A stretch of 64,000 nt of DNA from the NCBI GenBank assembly GCA_013399015.1, contig VWZX01008270.1, forward strand, positions 544,001 to 608,000, read 5' to 3'. Origin of the DNA: Galbula dea (lineage: Eukaryota; Chordata; Aves; Piciformes; Galbulidae). A program made the position numbers and the translations under genes. The stretch's first letter is position 1; each line of letters opens with the position of its first letter. Under the pieces are notes generated by a model. The model ran no database searches and had not been told where the DNA came from. It was given only the letters and a program-made list of their open reading frames with translations. Positions 24,538 to 38,100 of the stretch are shown piece after piece.

Positions 24538-27500
24538 ATCCTTTTTGACTTAGCAGTATTGGCATGTCTGTAAGGCCCAGTCTACCTCTTCCCCAGGACA
24601 GAGTGTTACAGGATTGCCCATACCTGTAATTTCTCACTAGTGAACTACTTATCATGGTCTGCCCCTGAGGAGTGTTGTTATGCCCATAAAACTGATGAAG
24701 AAGAGTCTCAGTATGACTTGGGCTGACAGTTGATCAAATACTCATTTGGTTTTCATTTTAGAGCTTTAAGAAGACAAAAATGCAGGACTACTTATGTTTC
24801 CAAACAGCTTGTGAGGAAATGTGTAAGTCACTGTTGGAAAACAATGAATAAAGCTGCTGGAATTGCTCTTCCTCCTACTCTCTTCTGTTACTGGGAAAAT
24901 TGTAGCTCAAAGTTCTTTATGCCATCATTCCCTGCAATAGACACTTATCAACTTTGTCTTCACACCTTTCCTAAGTATAATTTTTGTCTAATTGACCACA
25001 GTTCTTTTAAGTCAAAAAAACACCCGCAACCTTTGGCCAGTACAATTTGTTTCACATATTTCTGTAGTTCAAAGTGGAAAACCCTTATTCTATGGGGAGA
25101 GTTGCATTAGACAGGAAGAAAAAAAAAAACCAAAATAACAAATATAAAAGTATATTGCCTCTATTACAGCTTAGTTTACCACAGAAGTTCAGCTTCTTGA
25201 AGGCCTGTGACTGTAATAAAAAGAACAGCTGGTAGATAATAAACTAGAAAAATAATTATTTAAAGAGTAATAGTTATGTGAATAGTGGATACAGCTCATC
25301 AGAAAAGGAACCTATCACTAATTAACATGGAAAGTTCATGAAACTACTAAAGAGTAGAAATTTCCAGTATCTCTATGAAGTTAAGAAATCTTCCAGTTGT
25401 TAAGGATCTTTGTTTTAAGTTCTTTCTGAAACAGAGTTCAAATAAGGCACAAATGAAACCTCCCTCTTCTTTTTTCTTAATTTCCAGGCACTTTTTTTCC
25501 CCCTCAAAACAATGAACATAAACCCAGGTTCATTTTTTCAGATGCTACTTACATAAATTGAGTCCTGGGGGAGCTAACCAGTTTTCTCTTAGTACCTGAT
25601 CCCACTTTTTAACGAGCATTGGATTATACCCTTGAAGAATAAAGACTAAACCAATATAGTCACCAGAATAAACCATTTTAAGATACCAGATTATAAAATA
25701 ATACAGGATTACATGTTTAAAATAAACATATGCCAGATATATAGGTCACACCTGATTAGTCAGCACCAAGTTATTCCCTATTTCAAATAAGTAGCCTTTG
25801 AATGTCAACCTACATAAAATGTTAAATATATTTTCCAGTCCCTATCAGTGTTTCCAAATGTTAAAGATAAGCAGAGTATGGAGGGTACTTTTAAAAAAAC
25901 CCAGCATTTCTATGCCAAGGTAATCTGCTTCAGAAACTGCCCTCCATAACTTCATATTACAGGCAAATATGCTGGAACATGACATGTTCATGTATGCTAA
26001 TATTCCCCTGACTCTTGTCCTGTTATTTCCACCAGTACACAATTTGCTTGTTCAACAGCAAGTGCTGTAAAATTTTCACAAAACATTCATTAATCTAAGG
26101 TATTCCATGAGGAGATTATATTTAAACTTTCAGTGTCTTTTCTTGGTTTCAAAGTTTGGCATTTGGTCTTTGAAGGTAGCTATAGCACAGAAACATCTGT
26201 ACCACTGTGTTTCAAGAGGGACATTAATTTTTATCTCCTTTGCATTCTGCAGGAATACTCTGGTAAAACTCAATGTGCTTGCTAGACAAATGCAACTCAG
26301 TTGGCCAAAAGTCTGAGCTCTCTACTATGCTTGGTTGCCTCATACTTCAGGAATATAGTACAAAACAATAACGAAGAATAAGGCAATGACAGAAGCAAGA
26401 CATCTGTAAATGGCACTGGCTGTCACAAATGTTGACAGCATCCACTGTCCTATGGCATTAACATATTACCTTTTGCTTTTTAAGACGTGAACCAGAGTTT
26501 TCTAACTCCATTTTGCATAATGGTAGGCTCCTGTCAGCCCACAGGGGGGAAAATGACAATTATTGAAGCTGAAGGTTAGTGCTTAATTCTGTCGTTTTGC
26601 ATGCACACCATTCAGCTATTGAATACTTGGCTCATAGTTGTATCTAATTAAAGAGAACATGGAAATGAATGTGAAAAACATTTGGATGCTGGTGTGTGCA
26701 TGTGGCACTATGGGCAAAGGGGCAGGAGCTGGAAGAAGAGGCTCTTCTAAGTCACTTAATTTTTAAATTCATGAGGCCAAATAGCACACAGATGTGCAAA
26801 AGCCCTTTTCCTCCTTGTGTGAATAAGTCTCACACAGCACCAATTTTTCAGCATACCAACCCATTGCCTTCAATTTCAGAGTTTCAAAGGCGAAAAAGGA
26901 TTGCACAAGGTTGTAATGTCCCATAAAGAACAGTTTAATACGTCAAAGACCTCTGGTCAAAGATATCCTTTATTTCATGCATTTCTTTCACACAGAAAAC
27001 TAGGCCTTAATGCCACACTAGGCATATGCATGTCCCCATTTCCCACTAGGTGATATATTTTCAAGGAAAACTGCATGATACTATTTAAATTACTACATCT
27101 GCTCTGATCTGTGTTCAAGGTCACGTTGGTTCTTTCTGACTCAGGGGACTATTGGTACAAAAGGGCTGAGTACAGGAAGAAAGAGAGAGATGCATTCAAA
27201 AGGGAAATTTAGAATGGAAGAAAAATATTGTAAGAGTCATTTCAAATTATCAGGGCACATCTACAATAAAAAAATGGAACTAAAAATCTTTCTTGCTGTG
27301 AGAATATGTCATTTTAATATATCTTACCATACAAATCAACATGAACATTTAATCCTTCATTAATCTTCAGCACTAATTTAATTGAACAGTGGCTTTTTTT
27401 TCTTATTTGAAATGAAGCATATAAGGGTAGCTCCTTTTTTGAAAACTAGACTATTACCATACAATCAGAGGTATTGATTTCACTGTAAATTTCTTATGTT

Positions 27501-30395
27501 TCCTCTATAGGCATGAAGGAAAGCAAAGAATACTGTCTTCTTTCTGCTGATGATTTAAAAACTGCTGCTAATGGATACTGCAGTGAAATAAAATTTTCTC
27601 TCTCTCTTCCTATTTGTCCAAGTACTATCAACAGGTGCTGGATTTCTTCAGTAGGGAGAAAAAAAGGCCACTATAATGAATGCATTAATTTTTTATCATC
27701 TGATTTGTTTTCTTCTTGTAAAGCTATGGTTTTGGCAATGATAAAAACATTCCTAGCAGTAGAGCACAGTTAGGAAGCATTGATATTCATTGGTAAATAC
27801 AAAGCTGAGTATCACAAGAATTTAGATGTGCTGGCTATACACATAGATCTACATCACATATTTTCCTTATGTTTATGTACACTGGCGACACTTTTTAAAG
27901 ACATTATGTGGAAGTAAATTATATGAACATCAAATAAATTAGTCCTGTACTGGACTTTTTAGAGAACACAGTCCTTTATGTCCTTGTCTGTTCTGGAGAT
28001 TTCACTGAGAGAATTACACTCCTCTGAAATCAACACAACGAAGGACCATTATTTAGAGTTCTAAGGTCCTAAAATCTCACCTGTTAGCTCTTTTAAACCT
28101 CTGATCTGACTACTGGCAAAATGCAAACTAAGTATTAATTTCACATTTGCCTGTAGTCCATTTATACCATTGCACAAAAAAAGCCTCTTGGTATGAAAAG
28201 GAACTCAGAAAGCAAACAGAAAATAAGACAGTTATTTGCTACTTTTCACAGCTGAGAAAAATGTGTTTAGTGTGATATAGCAGGAAATTTGCTGTATCAC
28301 TTACTCTGTGATTTTTACCATATATCTACTGATTCCAGCATAAAGTTGGTATTTCAAAAAGTCATGACAGGCAGTATAGCAAGCTGCCTAAAATTATTCA
28401 AATGTCAAACTTCTGATTTACAGTAATGCAAATGCTAGTTTTAAAGTTGATAGATGAGTGAATCTCTACATGTTCATACATCAATAAACAACTCTACCTC
28501 TATTAATGATGTATATAACTTGTTGAAAAACATTGCATAAATTGTTCCCTTCTGATTGACAAGAAAACATTTCAGAAGCCCTTTAAGAGCTATTAGTCAA
28601 CAGATATTTGGTAAAAAAACCTTGCATATTCTGAAAACAGCTAGCAAATATTTCCAATGGAGCCAACTGCACCCATGAGAAAAGAATTGGGGTTACAGGA
28701 CCAGTGACCTCATTCATCACTTCCTGACAGTGGCCTAGATAAAGTTTACAGGTTTTCCTGTAAATGCTGCTTTGTGAAGTGTAGATGAAGCAGGTGCAGC
28801 AACTCAATTTCAGACTAGTACCTTCTTTCAAACCAACATTTAAAGTGTATGACTTTCACTAATTCCATGTAGTCCATACGAACATACAAAAAAATCACAT
28901 GAAGAAAGCTATAATCAACATATCTGATGGTAATCCCTTTGTTTTGGATCCATACTGTATGATTATATGTTCTCATTATATGTTTTTCCAGTATCATACC
29001 CTATATCTGTGCCCTAAGAGCTGCTTCTGTTTAACAAGTATGCTCCTGGATGCTCTGATTTTCTCAAAAGCTAACACTGTTTAATCACTTTGATATCATT
29101 AACAACTGCAACATAAAGACTGAGTAGTTACATATTTACAAATGGCAATGAGAAGAAAATGCATATCTTTGCCTCACTCCCTAGAATAACTAGAACTATA
29201 GAATACAACTAGAATAACTACACCTATAACTGACAGAAAGAGTTTTCTCCTATTTTCTAATAATTGCTAATAAGTTATTCCATAATTCCTTATGTCAGTG
29301 AAATGGAATTCTGCCCACACTGATGCATTTCAACAGCAATTATATTCATACTCATACGCTAATGCCCATCATGATTGTATCTGAGTATTCTCCAAAGATT
29401 CAAAGTGATGTATGATGAGAAGCATAGCTTCACTTTGCTGACTATCTTCTTGCTACTAAAGTATTTTTGTCTTCTTCTTGTGTCTTTTTACTTCTATTTT
29501 TTACATAATTATATTTAGCGTGCTTTAAAGGAATCAAAGAAGAAGAGAGTGTTATTCATTTTACAAAGATATTTTTGCACATAAATGTTTTCCATGCACA
29601 ACTAAAAACACTTAAAGCATGGAAAAAAATGTGACTGCAAAGGATATAAAGGCAGCTTGCTTAACAGAATGTATTGTCAGAGGTGAGCTCATGCACGTGT
29701 TATAATTTTAGTATGTTTAACCACTACTTGGTGCTAAAGGCAGAGAAGAAGATAAAAACTTCTTCTCTCTGAAGAAATGTGAAGACAGAGCTTTGTGTAG
29801 AAAATGAGTTGAGACTTCATCCTTGCATCCTTTCATGTCTCCTTATAGACTACCTTGAAATACAGAATCATATTCAAAACAAATTATGTACATACTCACT
29901 CATGCTATCTCCTACATTCCAGATTGTAGTCCCAGAGTGAAAGTATAATACTAGCCACATTTTCTTCAGGATTTTGCCACAGAGGAAAAGGGAGATAGGA
30001 ACTGTAGCTTGACTACAGTTTCTCCTTCTATGGAAAATACAAAAACTACAATCCTAATCACTGCATTTCTGTGCAGCCTTCACCACATCCCTCCTACCAC
30101 ATATCTGGAAGCTGAATCACCACTGTGGCAAGACTGTTGTTCCTGAAAATCCCTACCCTGTAAATCAGCATAAACTGAGGATACACAAGCTATATTCTGA
30201 AAATGGTAAAAGAAAAGGACACTTCTCTGAGGGTGAATAGCTTTTTCTGATCATCTCCAGAACATTTCACTGTTTTCTAGTTTGAAGTGAACATTCCTTT
30301 GAAACTTCAGAATGATGTCACTGGATCCATTCACCTTTGCTGCATCATAAGATTACAGAACTGTATTGTGATTTTGCTTTCAAAGTGTTTGATTC

Positions 30396-30440
30396 TGGGG
30401 TGGTTTTTTGTGGGTTTTTGTTGGTGGTTTTCAGTTGTTG
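30396..30440. repeat. G/T-rich low-complexity tract
   Basis: GGGGTGGTTTTTTGTGGGTT followed by TTTGTTGGTGGTTTT: T runs broken by GG or GGG. Same style as the tracts at 10.1 and 45.3 kb. Confidence 0.7.
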
Positions 30441-33400
30441 TCAAGTTAATTTATATTCGGTTTCATTTGAATATGTGGTGATAACAAGAAGCAAAAACCA
30501 TAAAAATGCTTTCCTTTTTTAATTTTGTATGGCAACTTATTTTTTTCCAATAAGCACATCTAGAAATCCATCACTTGTGCATACCTACTCGTGATTCATG
30601 TGACATTTTTCATTTGAAAATACTGGTTTTATTGTGGTTAATCTCAGCCTTGTTAATCAGCCTGATTTCACAGCTGTTTGTCATCTTTTATTTCTGAACT
30701 GGTAACACAGGACACTACCTGGGTCTTTGGAGATTCAGCTTGAGTATAGCAGTTTGAAACTTACATTATTGTGTTTTTCAGACTTTCAGGAAGTCACATA
30801 GCTATTAAACTCATACTGCAATAGTAAAATATTTTCCTCGCATTCACCTTTTTCCTTTGCAAGATGTAAAACCTCAGAACGCTTGTATGGCACGATACTA
30901 TGTCCAAACTAAATGTGTAGCTCTATGAAAAGAAAAAAATAAATCCTGATAAAAAATACCCTGAAAGAATATCAGTGAAACTCAAATATGAACACTTTTT
31001 AAATGGCAGGTGATAAATCTTCTGTAATTAAATTACCCTTAAAAACCAGAGCTGTAAAATAGTCTAGTATCTCAACAAAGGATTGCATATACAAATATGT
31101 TTATAACGATATCAATCACTTATTTTCAAGCACATTCAAGTCTCAAAGGAAACACATTGTTGCACATCGTTTAACACCACAGGTCTGGTTTAATCTTTGC
31201 TTATTAAACTTGCCCTATAACTGGCAGTAGTCACCCATAACTGACCATGTAAGCTCCATTTTCAGTCAATAAAGAAGGACTAACACCTTCAGAGTGCTTT
31301 CATTATAAAACACACATCACTATTTTTACACCTAAGTACACCTGATTAGAAGACAAGTCAGTAAAAATCGAAATTGCAATGTGTATGGATAAAAATTATG
31401 ATCAGAAAATATTATAAAACTATGGCTTGAATCATTTAAGATGGCAATCAGCCAGGACACAATTCTGGCGGAATAGATGAAATATAAAGGATAAGCTGTG
31501 TAAAAGGAGAACCATGGTTCCCTTTAATGGCACCTCACCTGCTGTACATTTTACATTATTGACAGCATTAAAGAATCTGCTTTGGAGCAACAGGAAGGCT
31601 TTGACAATATTTAGTGTTTATTTTTAAGACTGGGATTGGAAGAATTCCCTGACACCTCAGATCAAATTTTTTTCTTTATCTTACCACACTGACTGACTTT
31701 ATTAAATGTCTATGACAATCTGATGCTGAAATGTTCCTCATATAAAACATAATCTGCAAAATTGCTAGTATCCCCCTAGTCACTTTTCTATACAATAAAG
31801 GTTTACAAAAGCTAATACCTCTAAAAAGTATGTACTGTATCAAACTGTAATTATATTCAGCCACACTAAGAATGATATGCTGTTGAGTTAAACATTCCTT
31901 CTTATTGCTTTCTCTCACTGATATTAGCAAGTACTGCAATGAAGGAAAATTAATTTAAATCAGTGTATGTCACCTGTTTTGTTGATTCTGTCTTACAATT
32001 ATTTTGCAGTTAAACAGAAGACATCATTCTTTGAGATTATCACTTAAGTTCTCAGGAGCACCAGCTTCACCAAAATGTGTAAACAGGGGAAAAATACTCA
32101 CACTGTAATTTAATTCCCTCTGGATTTCACTTCTGCTGTAGCTACAGCTGCATCTTCACCCTCCATTTTTTTGTTTCAATAATCATTGCTAAATTCAATT
32201 GGAGAATAGATATGAAGACATAAGATTCAGGGGGAAAAAAAAAGTTATCTACACATACTTGATGTAATGGTGGAGGATACTTTTGTTAAAAACTCCCTTC
32301 TACTCAGAAAGTCAGGATAGAGAATACACAATTTGAACCCCTTCATTCACTTCCCAGTTGCTTTTTACCAGCTCAGGTTTCTCAGTGATACACAAGTTGT
32401 TTCAGGTTGCAACTCTGTGTTATAAAAGGCAAAATATGCCACGAGAAATAATATTTACATGGAACCCTCTTGCTTGCAGACAGATCCTTTTCTCATTACA
32501 ACAGCTATGACTTTTAATCTTTTCAATAATTTCCCACCTGTGTTATAACTAGATCCTTCAAAAGCATTGATGATAGCAACAGAAATGCTTGTCCAGTACC
32601 AAATTATTATTGTACTGCAGTTCGGTTATTTGAAATGTCAGCTTGTAAGAATTGTGCCACAGCTTCAAAGACAATATAAGTGTGGATTAAAAAGCAAAAA
32701 ACATCCCCAATATTCTAAGTCCCCAACCTTCTCAGCTAAGCCAGAGAGAGACATATTAAAAAATTTTCTCTACTTCCAGCTAGAGATGCTCCTTAAAATA
32801 TCATACACTAAACCATTGGAGGTCATCTTCAAATGCCAGAATCAGCAATATTAGAATCTGATGACATTCTCTATGCTTCTCCTGGTTTATATAATATTAA
32901 CAACATAACCAATCCTTATTATTTCAGCAAAATAGATCTTGCTTTTCTTATTTGAATGTTATGAAAAGGAAAGTAACAATTGTGTTTGAACAAGTTGTAG
33001 CTTGACTGGAGCTGCTACTGTCGTTATTGCAAATGAATGTTTTAAAACTGGAGTACAATGCCTTTTTAGCTACAGGTTTCATCTGAATTACACAAAGACT
33101 TGACTTTCATAGTCAGTAATTTTTATAATCCTTAACCTGTCACTATCACTTTTTCTTGTTTATAGGATTAGTATCAAAATAGTTAAAAGGGTAGCTGTAA
33201 ACATCATTTCCAAAAGCTCTTCTCTGTCACAGTGGTCAAAGAAGTTTTTGTGATCTTTAAAATCAATGTAGTTGCACTAATTCATAAATGCTTCTTCAAT
33301 TCTAGAGAATGTCGTGGATGTTAAAAACCAATATAATGTATGAGTTTCTGCTTACTAGTATTCCATTAACTCAAAGGAATATTGTATCTTTAAAAATAGA

Positions 33401-34011
33401 AAGCAAATTCAGAATAAATTCAGTCTAATCAAGTTATCTTTGCGCCTTCAAAAGTCAATATCACACCTTCAGCTCACTGGGAAGAAATAGTTCACTTTGC
33501 TATCAGCTCATCAACAACTGACAATTCATGGAAGGCAAGCAATTCCTGGGGGTTGTTTCTCTGCTTTTAATCTCTGAATATTGTGGCAGCCTTATCTGTG
33601 AATTTTCCTACATTGCCTAGTTCCTTAAAAGCTTTAACATGATTTTAGCATAGATTTTGATTGATATTTTAATTTCCTTTATTAAAATACAATATATAAA
33701 AGGAAAGGAATATTTTAAGCTCCCAACTGACAGTGAAGTGGTACTTACATTGTCGTAGGGAGCTAACTTCCTATTAATACAATTGTATTTGACATTTCCA
33801 TTAAAAAATCTTCACTAGGGCTATATTGTTATAGTGAGTTCTATGGCTACATACTGATTTTAGATTATTGCTTTATTGTATTTTTTTCAAAGTACATAAA
33901 AGGTACACTTTAGAAAAACATTGATTTCTTTTGTCCTAAAATGGCAGTAAGAAATGCTTAGTGAGTTCAATTAAAATTTTGCCTAATAAGTGCATGTGAT
34001 GCTCTTAATTT

Positions 34012-34029
34012 AAAAAAAAAAAAAAAAAA
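34012..34029. repeat. Poly-A run
   Basis: About 18 consecutive A after TTAATTT. No polyadenylation signal or coding remnant lies upstream, so it is not taken as the tail of a retrocopy. Confidence 0.8.
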
Positions 34030-35094
34030 GAACCTCTTGCTTAAGGGAGAATTGAAATTAAGCTCTGGAAGTAGTAGAAAATGCTTTGCTAATTTTATGT
34101 CAATTAAATGTAGGCTTTTGGACAATGTAAAGAAACACTTCTCAAGAGACACCACAAAACACAGGAAGCCAGACATAAGTGAAAAATGAATATGCAAGGA
34201 AAGGCACTAGATCAACCAGACAAAAATCTCAGAACCAGCTAAGTTTATCTTAAAATCTGTCATGTTCTCATCATAAGACACTTTCAAGGGTACATAGCAG
34301 CACAGAAAAAACAGACTTTAGACTTTCAAAATCATTAGATCTTTAAAGATATGTGTATAACAACATAACTATGACTTTAGCAGTAACATAGGATTTCAAG
34401 TACTACATTAGAACACAATTCAGACAACAACTTAGAGAGCGTTAACGGTAACATCACAAGGCCAAGTGGGTATCTCAGTGGCAAAAATTAGTTTTCATAG
34501 AGAATCATTTTTACACATATTATTTATTCAGGTACATGATATATTCTGTCTGGGAGCTTGACCTCTGCATTGCCATCTGCTGATTGTAAATTTTGTGAAA
34601 AACATCACGCCAGCCTCAGATTTTTGCTTGTGCAGAAGATTATCCTTTCTACATTATTTAACTACCTGTCATTTGACCTTGTCTTGAAAATCGTTCTATG
34701 CTTCTCATGTCACTGCATTCACTGTTGACAGCTGGTGTTTATCACCAGAAGCTGTGGGGGGAAAATGACTCAGTGTACAGCCTAGCTCACTTACAAAAGC
34801 AGATAGAATAAAAAATAAATAGCAATAAGAAGTCCCTAAATACCAGCAGCTAGCACTTCAACAAATACAGGGAATGCACAGTGGTTATATCAGGTTTCAT
34901 TGTACATCTGCTGTCAACATTCCTACTGCTCAAGAAAACAGCTGAAGTGATACCTGTGATTTCTAATACCAGAAAGCACTAGCTTCAAAATATGTCAAAA
35001 TGCAGCACATGAGTCTGCAGTACTGCTATTTTCTATGGTAGGCTAAAACCTAAACAAGGTAGTGACTGATCACAGTTTGCCCTGCTCTTATAAT

Positions 35095-35171
35095 CATCCA
35101 TTACTGGGAACTGTCAGAGACAAATTCTGGGCTAGATGGACCTCTACTCTCAGCTCGTATGGCTGCTCCTC
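35095..35171 (+). mobile_element. Old-type CR1 3' tail
   Basis: ATTACTGGGAACTGTCAGAG followed by ACAAATTCTGGGCTAGATGG and ACCTCTACTCTCAGCTCGTA TGGCTGCTC resembles the 3' end of ancient amniote CR1 elements (GGGCTAGATGGACC...CAGTATGGC...TTCTTATG). This is a different and older 3' end type from the ATTCTATG-tailed copies at 9.1 and 11.4 kb. Only about 75 bases remain, so subfamily assignment is not possible. Two overlapping frames on opposite strands (35062-35310) are incidental. Confidence 0.6.
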
Positions 35172-38100
35172 TGCTTTGATAAAACACCTGTCAGCTGCAG
35201 AAAGCAGCATCAGGATGGTGATGTGGGGGACATCATATTTCAGGTGTGAAATACAATCCCAATCCTGGCCAAGCTCAGTTAGTAAAACTGCACTACGTAT
35301 TTTCATTTAAAGGCATCACCTCTTGTTCCACAGACAAATATAAGGATTTACCCTTTGGTAGCTGAACATGTACAGTGTGTTATTCTGCTGGAGTTCTTTG
35401 CCAGTCCTTTTGCACCTATGACACAAGCTGCTGGAATACCCACATTTTAGTAAAGGTATGAAAGCGCACTAGTGCTGTATAGAAATAGAAGAGCTACACA
35501 TACAAAGCACTGTTAACGTACTTTTCCTAAATTCTGCTTCCTACACTTGGGAGATCCCTCCCCTTCATTTGCACTAACCTGTGCTCATCAGCTCCTTTAA
35601 AACTCATCTTCCTCATTTTACCTTTCTATCAGCTGAAAGCTGTGAATGGCATATTCACAGGGCCAAAAAGGGCCCTATGGATGGAACTGAAAATCCACCA
35701 AATGACTTAATATAAAGACAATACTCCTGGCCCATAAAGTGCCTGATTATGGACCATAGGATTATTGGAAACCAATGTGAAGTATTGCAAAATCTTGATC
35801 TAAAAGAGTTTGACTACTTATAATCTACCCTGAATATCCAATTGACCACTGGAAGGTAGATCTTTGTTTTGGCATACCAAAGCTTTTGACACATTAAAGA
35901 GAATGTGAAATTGTATTCTCTTCACAAGGCTCTAGCTGTGCTTTCTTGACTCATATGTTTATATTACACCAATTCAGATTTGCAAACTGTTTATGACAGC
36001 AAAGCCTGTCTTGCTTGTAATGAGATATGCACTGCACCTACTGAACAACAATGGATGAGGTCTAAATCCAACCATAAAATTAATTAGGTTTTATGAAAAT
36101 TTCTTGGGTTATCACACGAATAATTAAGCTGGGATGGACACACATCACTTTGAACATGCAAAGCTGCAAAACTGCAAAAAAGGTCACACATGCCAGTATT
36201 ACTTTTAAGTGTCACAGGCACTGAAACAGGTAATGCTATCTATAATAATACTTATGCAGGACTCAATCCTAGTTGGTGAGTAAAACTAGAACAAAGAAGG
36301 GGTAGAGAAATGACTGATGACTACTCTTGCACATTAAAGGCTAGTGGGTTTACTCACATGTGACTCAATAGATTTTTCAATCTTGTGGATTGTGGGCTTG
36401 TGGCAAGTGAACAAGTGGCACAGAACCTAATACCTGATGTAGGAAACAAATAGCAGTTTTAATTTCTCTTTTTAAGTGTGTTCATCCAAAGAGAAAGATC
36501 TTCAGGATGCTCCTGTGTATTTGGTTCTGTTCTTAAATATGTTAAAACTATTCCATAAAAGAGAAAATGTAGTTTCAAAAGATCATTGACAAAAATATCC
36601 CACTGTTTTTTCATTTGCTAACACAGCAATGAAATTTTGGAAATCTGTGCCACTACTAAAATATTTGCATTTCATACAATGCTTCAAGCATACTTTTAAA
36701 ACAGGAAATATCACTTCTATATTTCCTTGTAATGAATTTCAGTCTTCACAAATAATGTTTTGATTAATTACATGTAAATGAATTCTAAGACATCTATAAA
36801 GGGATTTCTTTAGTTGTCAAGGTGATTTTTAATTAACATAAAATGGTAGGCTCTTTTCTGATTTTCATCAGAGCTTATGATGCTACTAGAGGAACTGCAG
36901 CTCATCTTCATATGGCTTTCTTAATGCTTTAAGTATTTATACAACTTAGTCATGAATATAAAAATTAGTAAATACTACAGTACTTGTCTGTTCTTAAGTA
37001 AAACTAGTAATATCAATTCACAGCATTTAAATTCAGCTTGAATGGATAATGAGCAATGTAATTGTAAACCATCTAATTATAATCCCAGGCAAACTACGGT
37101 TAAAGACAGCAGCAAAATCGTCTGAAAGATGTAAATTTGGCCAGACAGCTACAGCTTCCTGGTGAAACGTTCAAATACCCCAACCCATCTTCCCACAATA
37201 TTTTCAACACAAAATTATTTAATTCAATTTAACATAACACATCTAATATCTGGTAATTTTGCTTATGGGGTTTTCTTACAAGTATGATTCTATGAATATT
37301 TTTTGTAATGAACACAAGTTATAATGGGAGATCTAGAAACTGATTTAATTAGATGACAGATTTATATACTGCTACACTCTGACAATCAGCAAAAATTAGT
37401 CTTAGGCATGTGGGATGAAATTAGAGACTACAAGGGAATGTTTATCTTCTCCAGTGGACCAATATTTCATTCACTTTTTTTCATGGGGTTTAGATTCCAA
37501 TGTCAGCTCCGATTTTTGTGAAGTCTTTTTTCAGTAGCTTCTTCACAGAGAGTGAGATTTAAAGGCCAGAAGAATCCTCACACTTATCTGGTCTTTTCAT
37601 AACACAGACTATAAAAATGTCATGCAATAATTCAGGAATTAAGCCTTTCTCTTTTTTTAGGGTTATCATATGTGTCTGAGAGAAATGCAGTGGCTTGAAT
37701 TTAAAGTCATGGAGCAACACAGCATCACTGAACACATTTTCTCAATGACTACCTGCGAAAGTATAGTGTATTCATCTAGACTGATCTTTTATCCAGTTTT
37801 AGCTTCTACATACGGGCTATTTTTACCTCTGCTATATTATGGAGCTGTTTATTGCCAGAAATCACGTATTCATTTGGAGCCTCAGAATGAGCTACCCTTC
37901 ACTTTCTGCTTGTTAAAATAGAGAACTAATTTTAATTCATTATATGAGAGATAAATCTGAATTTAACCATTCTTTTAATCCTCTAGCAATTCATCTCCTT
38001 CAATAGCTTTTAAAGCACCATCACCAGAACTGAACATAGTACTTCAGTAACAATATTTCTGATGCTGCATACTAAGTAACACTTCTTCCCTAGTCCCATT

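Larger units (their letters stand above)
20731..35094. other. Unique non-coding sequence, 14 kb
   Basis: The longest stretch with no recognised transposon. AT-rich throughout. Several TAAT-rich patches (for example 22455-22515) might be conserved non-coding elements, but this cannot be judged from one genome. The longest frame of the window (24730-25110, 126 codons from a TTG) has a composition typical of chance AT-rich translation and no motif. Small TA runs occur at 21525-21537 and 24522-24537, a T/G-rich tract at 30396-30440 and an A run at 34012-34029. Confidence 0.5.

Noticed and set aside
24730..25110. Longest open frame of the window (126 codons, plus)
   Set aside because: It starts at TTG, has no domain or signal I recognise, no splice signals I trust, and a length expected by chance in 64 kb scanned in six frames.
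34012..34029. Poly-A run as the tail of a processed pseudogene
   Set aside because: No AATAAA or coding remnant lies upstream. Birds also have few retrocopies because CR1 does not use poly-A tails.
37640..37921. Possible exon behind a pyrimidine-rich TTTTTTTAG acceptor
   Set aside because: No donor site in phase, no recognisable protein family, and such acceptor look-alikes are frequent in AT-rich DNA.
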